The translations under genes and the position numbers were made by a program. 64,000 bases of DNA, taken from contig NC_084460.1 in the NCBI RefSeq assembly GCF_027409185.1, positions 152,397,569-152,461,568 on the forward strand, written 5' to 3'. The stretch comes from Cynocephalus volans. Taxonomy: Eukaryota; Chordata; Mammalia; Dermoptera; Cynocephalidae. The notes under the pieces are model-generated. The model was not told the origin of the DNA, searched no databases, and saw nothing but the letters and a program-made list of their open reading frames with translations. How positions within the stretch are numbered: the first letter of the stretch is position 1; the number at the start of each line of letters is the position of its first letter. This document shows, one piece after another, positions 46,034-54,129 of this stretch.

Positions 46034-47420
46034 TTGGAAGGAGGAAATGTGGCTACTTGTGAATATGCTGTGCCATACAGCCACCTTTCTGTTGACCAGA
46101 ATCTGGTTGCTGCACACTGTACGGCAAGGCATCATAGACCAGGTACTACAGCAGAAAACCCCTTGGGAGGGGAAGAAATGTGGCTGTCTTTGAGTGTGTG
46201 GTGCCCAGTGACCACTTTTCTGCTGACGGGAGACTGGCTGCTGCTCACTGTGCTGCAAACTGATCAAGAGATGAAGCGGAAAGCAAAGTTGTTGGCAGAT
46301 GATGTGCAGCTACTGGCAGATTCGAGGTAGAAAGCAGAGTCATTGGAAGCACAGATAAATGTCCTAGAGGATCAGATGCAGCAACTGGCCATTCCTGCCC
46401 CTGACACCAAGAAGGACGACCAACCCAGTGGTGACTTGGGGGAAAACATGCATTTCCAGGCACAACCTGTTGTGCATGAGAAATTGAGGCGAGAGCAATC
46501 TATGGGACTGGATGGACACCTGGTGGGAAATCCACAGGTGACCCAGTTCACTACCCATGTCCTGTATACCCAGGTTGAACTAGTTGACTTGGGGAGACAG
46601 TTCAGGCAAAAACATGGGGAGACCCTGGCTGCTTGGTTCTTCCAGTTATGGGACCTAGGGGTGGATAGTGTAGTGTGCTCTGGTGAGGAGGGGGAGAAAT
46701 TGGCCTCCATCACCATGCACCTGTCCCCGAGACAGCGGTTGCACAATAGCCAAAGGTATGCACCCGGAGAAGGTAATCACTCCTTAATGGACTGGGTGAA
46801 TGCAGCTGCCTGAACCATGTGGGCAAATGCTGGAGAATGACCCAAGATTGTTAGTAAATGTCAAATGTATGCTGAGCTGGTCCAAATCATTCGAGAGCTG
46901 GAGATGTGGCAGTCCATGCTTAATGTGAACACTCGTGGCCCAGATAAAGAGAAATTTACAGGCAGCATGAGAGACATACAGTTGCAGAATGCCCCGTCAA
47001 TGTCCTTTGGATCGCTTATGGCCATACTGGCCACATACACTGGTCATCCTATACATGAAGTAACGACCATGATAGCTGACTTGTGTGAGGTAGAGGATAA
47101 AAGACTAGCAAAAGGGGTCTGAAAAGTGGCTAAGACCAACCCCCAAGAAATGCTTGGGATTTTATCCTGAAGGGATGAGGGGACCAAGCAAGACAAGCAA
47201 TAAGCAGATGTGGCTTGACTTGCTTGCAGCAGGGGTTGATAAAAAGAAAATTGACCAGCAGCCAAATGCAGTCCTGTTTTCCTTGCTGCAGCAATTGCAC
47301 CCTGAACAGCATTTCACCAAACATTGGGAAACAGGTATCAAGGAACGTTCAGTGGATTTAAATGACTTTTTGATTGCTCCCAAGGAGGTGGATGAACTGT
47401 TCCATTCTGATTAGGGAGCA
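46034..47420 (+). pseudogene. gag: ERV gag remnant, provirus A
   Basis: Gag proteins build the particle core. A charged, glutamine-rich, probably coiled-coil start (46262-46420) precedes a capsid-like stretch with a RQKHGETLAAWF motif near 46600 and a basic, Trp-containing block to 47120. Stops occur at 46328, 46811, about 46840 and 47120, and more follow. No Cys-His zinc knuckle is visible. Provirus C has the same order with about 10% nucleotide difference. Assignment rests on position between the leader and protease and on the capsid-like block. Confidence 0.7.
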
Positions 47421-47474
47421 GGCCAAGGTACTAGTCTTTGGGAGGCATGCAAGGACCAGAGGCCTCATGTTGAA

Positions 47475-47798
47475 TTGGCAATATATTGGTCGAGAAAAAA
47501 TGTGCAGCATGTTTTGGCATTGGTGGATGCAGGTGCAGGATGTAGCCTGATATATGGCAATCCACATAAGTTTCCAGGGGCCATACTTCATATAGATAGC
47601 TATGGAGGACATACTACCGAGGTCAAAGCTGTGTCATTGCCATTGGGCATAGGAAGATTACCTCTTAATGTATATACTGTGTATATATCTCCTGTAGCTG
47701 AATACATGTTGGACATGGATGTACTTTATGGTTTGCACCTGCAAACAACAGTTGGAGAGTTTCAGCTGCAAATATGGACAGTAAAGCTTGTGTTATGA
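47475..47798 (+). pseudogene. pro: ERV aspartic protease, provirus A, active-site mutant
   Basis: A 107-codon open segment with the retropepsin fold: active-site loop ALVDAGAGCSLI at about 47517-47552 and a flap-like region, ending YISPVAEYMLDMDVLYGL. Retropepsins need D-T/S-G. Here the Thr codon reads gca (Ala, 47529-47531), whereas provirus C keeps aca (Thr). It would be expected to be inactive. The reading frame is otherwise uninterrupted. Confidence 0.8.
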
Positions 47799-48833
47799 GA
47801 GTGTATGCTAAACATGACCCACAGGTGTTACCCAAGCCAAGATGTGTAGTTAATGTAAAGCACTATCACCTACCAGGAGGACATGCAGATATAAGTGCCA
47901 CTATATCAGAAATAGAGAAATTTGGCATTATTCATCCAGCTCAGAGCCCATTTATTGCTCTGGGATGGCCCGTGAAAAAGCCTGATGGTACCTGGAGAAT
48001 GACTGTAGATTATTGAGAACTGAACAAATTAGTGCCTTCTTTGCATGCAACCATGCCTTCAGTTCATGACTTGATGGATTAGCTGATGACTCAGCTGGGG
48101 ACTTATCATTATGTATTGGACCTTGCAAATGCTTTTTTTCTCCATTCCAATCTCAGCTGATAGCTAAGATCGGCTCACCTTTATGTGGGAAGGAAGACAG
48201 TGGACCTTTCAAGTATGGCCCCAAGGTTATCTGCATAGCCCAACCATCTGTCATAGTTTGGTGGCTGGAGACCTAGCCAAGTGGACTAGGCCCAGCATGG
48301 TTACAATGTTTCACTACATTGATCATGTGTAACTAACCTCTGATTCTCTTGCAGATTTAACCGAGGCAGCTCTAATGTTGCTAAGTCATTTGGAATGATG
48401 TGGGTAGGCCATGAACACAGCCAAAGTGCAAGGACCTGGGCTGATAATCAAATTCCTGGGGGTGGTCTGGGCAAGTAAGACGAGGGTGATTCCAGAAGCT
48501 ATTTTACAGGCATACCCTCGGCCCACAACAGTAGCTCAGCTACAGACATATTTGGGACTTTTAGGGTATTGGAGAGCTTTTGTACCCTATATGGACCAAG
48601 TGGAACACCCAGTATATGCAGTAACAAAGAAAGGAGCCCTCTGGGATTGGACTGAGGAAGTAGAACAAGCTTATCGGGCTACAAAAAGGGCAATACAGCA
48701 AGGACAAGTGTTACAAGTGGCCGACCCCACTAAGCAGTTTGAGTTAGATGTACATATAACCCAGGAGGTCTTAGGATGGGGTTTCTGGCAGAGACAAGAC
48801 AGATTCAACACACCTGTAGGATTCTGGTCTTAG
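47774..48833 (+). pseudogene. pol: ERV reverse transcriptase, provirus A
   Basis: RT motifs in order: the template-grip start (LPGGHADISATI), WPVKKPDGTWRMTVDY at about 47965-48013, DLANAFF near 48118, QGYLHSPTICH near 48225, and the active-site box at about 48315, reading YID followed by His instead of Asp. The connection region follows (FLGVVWASKTRVIPEA, LGLLGYWRAFVPYM). Stops at 48014-48016, 48079-48081, 48330-48332, 48405-48407 and 48831-48833, plus a frameshift near 48140-48170. All but the stop at 48079 are shared with provirus C. Confidence 0.88.
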
Positions 48834-48851
48834 CTCTGGAAGGGCACTGAA

Positions 48852-49620
48852 GTGCACTACACCCTAATAGAAAAGCAGTTAGCAGATGTGTATTCTGCCT
48901 TAATAGTCACTGAAGCTATCACGGGAACTGCCAAAGTCCTAGTAAGGATGACATACCCCATAATAGGTTGGCTGCATTTGAGGGCAACCTGCCCTAAAAC
49001 GGGTGTAGCTCAGATTCCCACTTTGTCTAAATGGAGAGCATATATCAAACAAAGGAGCACTGTGTCAATGAGTCTTCTATCCAAAGAGTTGTAGACTGTG
49101 CTATGACCAGTAGGGGCTGTGGAGGAAACTTTGACACAACTGTTACCCGTGGAGGTGGAGGTTACACCTTTCCATGAGGGACAGGGACCTATCATAGAGC
49201 AAGCTTGGTATACAGATGGCTCTATCATGGGACCTTCAGCATCATGGACAGCGGTTGCTGTCCAGCCCTTAATGGATACCATGTGGTATGAAAATGGTAC
49301 AGGGCAAAGCAGTCAATGGGCTGAATTGAGAGCAGTATGGGTGGTCATAAAAAAGTGAGCCCGGGCCATTAACCATCTGTACTGACAGCTGGGCTGTGTA
49401 CAAAGGTTTAACCCTTTGGATTTCTACTTGGAAGTAACAACAGTGGATGGTAGGCCACCAACCCTGTGAAGACAAGCCATTTGGCAAGGGTTATGGGAAT
49501 TGGGGCATGAGAAAGTTACTCTCGTCCATGTCACAGGACACTTCCCCTTAGCCAGTCCAGGAAATGATGAAGCTGATGCCTTGGCTAAGTGTTCTGGCTG
49601 CAAGCACTATACAAGAATAG
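48852..49620 (+). pseudogene. pol: ERV tether and RNase H, provirus A
   Basis: The tether (HYTLIEKQLADVYSAL) leads into an RNase H whose four catalytic acidic positions can all be read: Asp in WYTDGS, Glu in WAELRAV, Asp in CTDSWAV, and Asp in GNDEADAL. Stops at 49092 and 49356-49358 and a frame change around 49359-49400 break it. The DEDD set surviving in a broken frame suggests inactivation after a functional period. Confidence 0.85.
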
Positions 49621-49621
49621 T

Positions 49622-49880
49622 GTGGAATGTGTAGGCCTGCTGAATATTCATTGAACTGCCCATCAGTATGACTGCAGGATATGCATGGAGGATCACACCA
49701 ATTGTTACTACTAACCAGACATATGCAGCTGATAGTTAAAAGGACAGAACTGCAAGCTTTACGTTATATTGAACGGACAATCGGTTATGTCAATATAAGG
49801 GTCACTTATCTTCACTAAGGGCACATCGTGGAAAATTCTGAATGCATAGATTGTGCAGTGAGGTTCCCTGAAGGAGTAGA
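49622..49880 (+). other. 3' non-LTR segment with polypurine tract, provirus A
   Basis: Where integrase and env would be expected there are only about 260 bp. No integrase HHCC or DDE region is visible. The segment ends in a purine-rich ccctgaaggagtagat next to the 3' LTR, the expected plus-strand primer position. Provirus C has the same short segment. Confidence 0.7.
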
Positions 49881-50403
49881 TTTTTGGGAAAATGGAATAA
49901 TATGGTCAGGCTCTCCTCGCCTTGGAGCCAATTCAGGGTCATTCAGTAAACCTTGTGTGTGTGGATGGAGTACATGCACCTGCACTGCGGCACTGCTTTG
50001 GCTTGTGTTTTACTGCCTCGGGTGCCCACCCTGCATGGCTGTGTTTTTCCAGGCCTGCAGCTTCCAAGGACTGTGTGGCCAGTTGCCTAGCTCATAAACT
50101 CGCGTGGAGGGGTCTGGTGACCCAGCCTGGCATGTGTGGGATGTGATGACCCAGCCTGGCATGTGAGGGCTTGTGACCCAGTCTGTGAATGGGCTTGAGG
50201 GGTCTGGGAGCACCAGATCCAGCCCTAGCTCAACTATCTACCCAGTTGGTGCAGGATTACCGGCAAGTAAAAGAGCTGCGATAACTAGTGCGGTCGCCTA
50301 GCTTTGCAATTGGCATCACAAACAGGATTAAGAGCTAGACAATTGGTGCTGTGAGCAGGATTCAAGACATTATCCTACCAGTAGCCCTTATCATAGCCAG
50401 ACA
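49881..50403 (+). repeat. 3' LTR of provirus A (long-U5 type)
   Basis: 523 bp from tttttgggaaaatgg (TG start mutated) to gccagaca, followed immediately by ctcac, the right target duplication. It contains the two internal primer-site-like motifs, including tggcatcacaaacaggatt. Confidence 0.88.
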
Positions 50404-50431
50404 CTCACAAATACACCATGGTCATGCCTAC
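50404..50431 (+). mobile_element. L2 sliver between ERV insertions
   Basis: Starts with the A target duplication ctcac (50404-50408) and ends with cctac (50427-50431), which resembles cctat at 53564-53568 after element B. Confidence 0.55.
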
Positions 50432-50733
50432 TTTCAAGCTAGGGCTGGGTCTGGAGCTCACAGACCCTCCAGCCCATTCACAGACTGGGTCACAAGCCTT
50501 TCACACGTAGGTCTCTGAGGTAAGTAATTGGCAAAAATGTTCTTTGACCCATATGTCAGAGAGCATGGCCATGTGGGGTGGACACCTGAGGCAGTAGTCG
50601 CCAGTCAAGTGGCAGTGCCATGCAGGTGCGCTATCTCCTCTCATACACAACTTATTTACAAAGAATGTACTGCACCATCCCCAACCAGACCCAAGGTGAG
50701 GAGGTATGATTAAATTATTCTATCTTCCCAACA
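50432..50733 (-). repeat. Inverted LTR of the A/B/C family, short-U5 type
   Basis: The complement runs from tgttgggaagatagaataa (ending on the plus strand at 50733) to a degenerate end after ccctagctt. At its right, 50734-50757 is the complement of the polypurine tract (ccctgaaggggtggat), so it is a 3' LTR read backwards. It joins directly to a plus-strand LTR. Confidence 0.8.
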
Positions 50734-50750
50734 ATCCACCCCTTCAGGGT

Positions 50751-51022
50751 CCCTTGCCTCGGGTCCGGTTGGGGGTGGTGCAGAGCATTCTTTGTAAATG
50801 AATTGTGTGTGGGTGGAGTTAGTGTGCATGTGTGGCACTGCCACTTGTCTGGCATCAGCTGCCTCAGGTGTCCACCCTGCACGTTCATGCTCTCTTACCT
50901 ATGGCCTTAAGGACCTTTTTGCCAGTTACCTAGTTCATAGACCTGTGTGTGAATGGTTTGTGACCCAGTCTGTGAACGGGCTTGAGGGGACTGTGAGTTA
51001 CAGATCCAGCCCTAGCTCAACA
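50751..51022 (+). repeat. 5' LTR of element B, truncated, short-U5 type
   Basis: Lacks the first roughly 30 bp and begins around ccttgcctcgggtccgg at the inverted junction. It ends ccctagctcaaca at 51022, the short boundary also seen in the solo LTR at 41347-41828. Confidence 0.8.
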
Positions 51023-51024
51023 AT

Positions 51025-51045
51025 TGGGGTAGTTGTAGCAGGATT
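51025..51045 (+). promoter_or_regulatory. Primer-binding site of element B, Ser-tRNA-like
   Basis: tggggtagttgtagcagga begins two bases after the LTR end, the standard spacing. It fits the serine tRNA 3' end with a few differences and corresponds to the last motif (45794/45985) of the array in provirus A. Confidence 0.65.
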
Positions 51046-51059
51046 CTGAGCAGGTACAG

Positions 51060-52060
51060 GAGCCAAAAAGCCCTTGGAAGTAGGAGGAAATGTGGCTACT
51101 TTTGAATATGTTCTGCTCTATGGCCACCTTCCTGTTGACCAGGATCTGGTTGCTGCTGACCATATTGCAAGGCAGCATAGACCAGACACTATGGCAGAAA
51201 ACCCCTTGGGAGGGAGAGGAAATGTGGCTATCCTTGAGCATATGGTGCACAGTGGCAACTTTTCTGCTGACTGGAACCTGGCTACTGCTCACTATGCTGC
51301 CAATTGATTGAGATTTGTGGCAGAAAGCAGAATTGTTGGAAGCACAAATGATTGTCCTGGATCATAACGTGTAGTGACGGCTACTCTTCCCTCTCATACC
51401 AGGGAAGACGACCAACCCGGTGGTGAGTTGGGGAAACCATGCATCTCTAGGCACGACCTGTTGTGCATGAGAAATTGAAACATGAGCAGCCCATGGGACC
51501 AGAAAGACAACTGGTGAGTGATCCACAGGTGACCCAGTTCACCACCTATGTCTTGTCTACCCAGGACAAACAGGTTGACTTGGGTGAAAGAAAGTGAGCC
51601 AAAATACCAGGTACCGATCAAGTTTTATTAAAGGAAAGAAATCTGCCAGGCAGCACTCAAAATGTAGAGCAGCCACCAGGGCTGCCCTCAAAGTGGAGAA
51701 CAGCACCTAGCATCAGTGTGGGAGAGCTTATATAGGCTGTAGGGTGCCGGGGTTGGCTGATGCAATCAAGTAGGAGCCTTACGCTAGTGCAGAAGCTCCA
51801 CTTGGCTGATGCAGCCAGGGTAGACAATTGTGCCTATACGGAAGCCAAAAGGGTTTCTATTTTGCAGAAGTCATGAGGCTTCTCACAAGGAAATGGAGGC
51901 AGGGGCTGGGGGCCATCTTGTGCTTGGCCTTGCCTAAAATGGTGCTGGTTATGTTCAAAACCTATCATTGGGGAGACTGTAAAGCAGCAGAAACAGGGAG
52001 AGCCCCTGGCTGCTGCAGCTATGGGACCTACAGGTGGATGGTGTAATGTGCTCTGGAGAT
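51060..52060 (+). pseudogene. gag: ERV gag 5' remnant in element B
   Basis: Aligns with 46030-46690 of provirus A (leader tail, coiled-coil start and the RQKHGE-type region after the inserted LTR at 51968), with many stops and deletions. It is split by the solo LTR at 51585-51967. Confidence 0.75.
51585..51967 (-). mobile_element. Solo LTR inserted in gag of element B
   Basis: 383 bp, tgaaag...tatca, flanked by a perfect 5-bp duplication, ttggg, at 51580-51584 and 51968-51972. Removing it restores the gag sequence seen in provirus A. The minus strand carries a TATA-like tataagctctccc (about 51726-51738 complement) and a ctttaataaaacttg polyadenylation region (about 51628-51642 complement). 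Same family as 3118-3490. Confidence 0.9.
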
Positions 52061-52099
52061 GATATAGTAAATGCATGTCACATTTGTATGAAGGCAGAT

Positions 52100-52186
52100 G
52101 GCTTGCCGGGTGCCACTTAAACCCAAGACGGCTCCGAGGGTGCCACTTAAAGCCAATGGCTGGCCGGGTGCCATATAAACCCAAGA
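52100..52186. repeat. Three tandem 29-bp units
   Basis: Units at 52100-52128, 52129-52157 and 52158-52186 share ggct..cc(g/a)gggtgcca(c/t)..taaa(c/g)cc. The unit is absent from the equivalent place in A and C. Confidence 0.85.
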
Positions 52187-52189
52187 AAA

Positions 52190-53125
52190 GAGTGACCAAG
52201 TGAATGCAGTTGCTCGAACTGTGGGAAAACAGAATGCTGCAGAACTGCCTGAGACTGTGAGTGAATAGCTGGTGTAAGCTGAGCTGATTCAAGTAATTTA
52301 GGAGCCAGGGATGGGGCAGCTAGATGCTAATAGCCAAGACATTGAAAAGGCCCTGAGGGCATTTCAGAAGTTTGGGAGAATGCTCTTCCCATCACAGAGG
52401 GCTAGGAGAACTGAGTTTCTCTGGAGGACAGACCTGGGGCACTGCTGCCCTCAGCAAACTGTTCCCTGCATCCCAGACACTCTGGCTTGAGCAATCCTGC
52501 CTCAGCACCTCCAAAAAGCAAAAGCTGAAAACCTTGGTGGTGTTCACGTTGTGTTAGGTTTGCAGGCCAGCAGTATGTGAGAGCAGTGGAGGCGTGGCAG
52601 CCTCCACCTACATTTTGGAAGATGTATGAAAAAGCTGGAGGACTCAGGCGGAGACCTGCTGCAGGGGTAGAGCCACTGCGGAGGTCATCTACGGAGCAAT
52701 GTGGAGCAGAAAATTGGGGTCAGAGCCCCCACAGAGAACCCCCATTGAGGAAATGTCTAGGAGCCAGGATGGTGGGACTGCCACCAGGAGCCCAGAACTG
52801 CCACCAGAGCAGCTCAATGGGCTGCACTTGGCAGAGCTGTAGGAGCGAGGTTGCCCAACGCTTTAGGGGTCCAGGTGCCCATTGTGCTTAATGTGTGCCC
52901 TGTTTGGGTTTCGGATTTGTTTGGGGTCTGTTTTTCCTTTTTATTCCTCCTTTCTGGAATGGGAATGTGTACCCAATGTCTGTCCCACTGTATCTTGGAA
53001 GTAGATAAACTTGTTTTTGACTCTTTACAGGTTCATGGCTGAAAGCAGTTTTGCTTTTAATCTCAAATGAGACTTTGGGCTTTTGAGTTGGTGCTGCAAC
53101 AAGCTAAAGACTTTTGGGACTGGGA
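52190..53125 (+). mobile_element. MaLR-type internal sequence inside element B
   Basis: Words match MaLR internal regions (MST/MLT/THE1-int) in order: cttgagacattgaaaaggccctgagg-like at about 52340, caaaccttggtggtgttca-like at 52530, cagtatgtgagagcagtggagg, ggcagagccccc-like, tctggaatgggaatgtgtaccc, cactgtatcttggaagtaga, ctttacaggttcatgg, and aatgagactttgggcttttgag at 53070. It is flanked by ERV gag on the left and by the A/C-type terminal segment on the right. Junctions are approximate. The frame at 52577-52891 has no known domain. Confidence 0.65.
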
Positions 53126-53232
53126 TGGAATGTGTAATATGTGAATGTAAGGGTTATCTATCCTCACTAAGGGAACATCATGGAAGATTCTGAATGTGTA
53201 GATGGTATGGTGAGGGACCCTGAAGGGGTGGA
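53126..53232 (+). other. Terminal segment and polypurine tract of element B
   Basis: ggttatctatcctcactaaggg and agattctgaatgtgtaga match 49797-49880 of provirus A. ccctgaaggggtggat precedes the LTR. Confidence 0.75.
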
Positions 53233-53563
53233 TTTTGGGGAAAGTAGAATAGTTTGATCAGGCCCCCTCGCCTTAGGTCCAGTTGGGGTCGTGCAGTGTA
53301 TTCTTTGTAAATAAGTTGTGTGTGGGTGGAGTTAGTGTACGTGCACTGGCACTGCCACCTGGCTGGCATTGACTGCCTCAGGTGTCTGCCCCGTGTGGCC
53401 ATGCTCTCGAACCTACACCTCCAAGGGCCTTTATGCCAGTTATCTAACTCATAGACCTGCATGTGAGGGGTCTGGTGACCCAGCCTTGTGTGTGGGGTTT
53501 GTGACCCAGTCTGTGAATGGGCTTGAGGGGGCTGTGAGCACCAGACCCAGCCCTAGCTCAACA
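53233..53563 (+). repeat. 3' LTR of element B, short-U5 type
   Basis: 331 bp from ttttggggaaagtag to ccctagctcaaca. L2 sequence resumes directly after it, so the short end is a true integration boundary. Confidence 0.82.
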
Positions 53564-53690
53564 CCTATCTCCATTCTTCTTTTTTTCATTCAGAATGCCT
53601 TCTGACTTTTCTGTTTAGGCTAATGCCTGAATTCTTCAAGACCTGGTTTAATGTTTTAAGCACCTTTCATTCACTCCATTGGTGACGAAG
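53564..53690 (+). mobile_element. L2 fragment, right of the ERV cluster
   Basis: tcagaatgccttctgac..cttcaagacctggtttaatg fits the L2 'tgcctggaatgctctt...cttcaagtctttgctcaaatg' region, in register with 45190-45246. Confidence 0.5.
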
Positions 53691-53699
53691 GAATTCCTG

Positions 53700-54090
53700 C
53701 CCTAGGTTTATGGGAATGGTTCAACACACAACAACCAACTCTGGACAGATGAGATGGACGGTAGTTTATTAGTCACATATACTAGCAGTCTGGGAGACAA
53801 GGACACCACATACCATGCAGGGCCAGGCAGAGGTTGCACACAGAAACAGAATGAACAACCTGGGGCTGTGGAAGACAGGCTTAGCACTATCAGTAGGGTG
53901 AGGTGTTTCCTGGTTCCCACAGGAGAATGCGATTGGCTTGTTTCTATATTCCATGGGCTGGCAGAGAATTAAAACCTGCTATGCAGAAATAAGCAAGAAA
54001 TTTACCTATTCTGTTTGATAAGGAGGATTGTTGGACCACAGAACCATATCTATGCAGGAGCAGAGTGGAGAGGGGAGCTTGCAGAAAGGA
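53700..54090 (-). mobile_element. Probable solo LTR, ERV1-like, minus strand
   Basis: On the minus strand there is a polyadenylation region, gtgactaataaactaccgtcc, near 53755-53775 with U5-like sequence after it, preceded by U3/R-like sequence. The ends are uncertain and no target duplication was found. Confidence 0.5.
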
Positions 54091-54129
54091 GATATATATA
54101 TATCCTATGTATAAAGGCCATATATATAG

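Larger units (their letters stand above)
45247..50403 (+). mobile_element. Provirus A: class III-like ERV with Ser-tRNA-type primer sites, defective
   Basis: A 5.16-kb provirus bounded by TG...CA LTR ends and an exact 5-bp target duplication, ctcac (45242-45246 and 50404-50408). Order: 5' LTR, primer-binding-site array, gag, protease, reverse transcriptase, RNase H, a short unassigned segment, polypurine tract, 3' LTR. I see no integrase or env. The RT word order is closest to the ERV-L/ERV-S group that I recall, and the primer sites resemble the 3' ends of serine tRNAs, hence the ERV-S-like label. Every coding part contains stops. The two LTRs have clearly diverged (more than 10% by eye), so the insertion is old. 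Confidence 0.85.
50751..53563 (+). mobile_element. Element B: rearranged, chimeric ERV of the same family
   Basis: Order: 5'-truncated LTR, primer site, gag 5' part, inserted foreign solo LTR, 29-bp triplication, MaLR-like internal sequence, polypurine tract, 3' LTR. Protease and pol are absent. L2 sequence resumes at 53564. Together with the inverted LTR at 50432 it has outward-facing U5 ends at both borders and a near-duplication, cctac/cctat. Confidence 0.7.

Noticed and set aside
49881-50403. Reading the LTR end at about 50306 (tttgca), with a tRNA-Ser(CGA)-type site as the active primer site followed by a stray leader
   Set aside because: The 5-bp duplications ctcac (A) and gctac (C) both fall after gccagaca/gccagata, so the longer LTR is the integrated unit.
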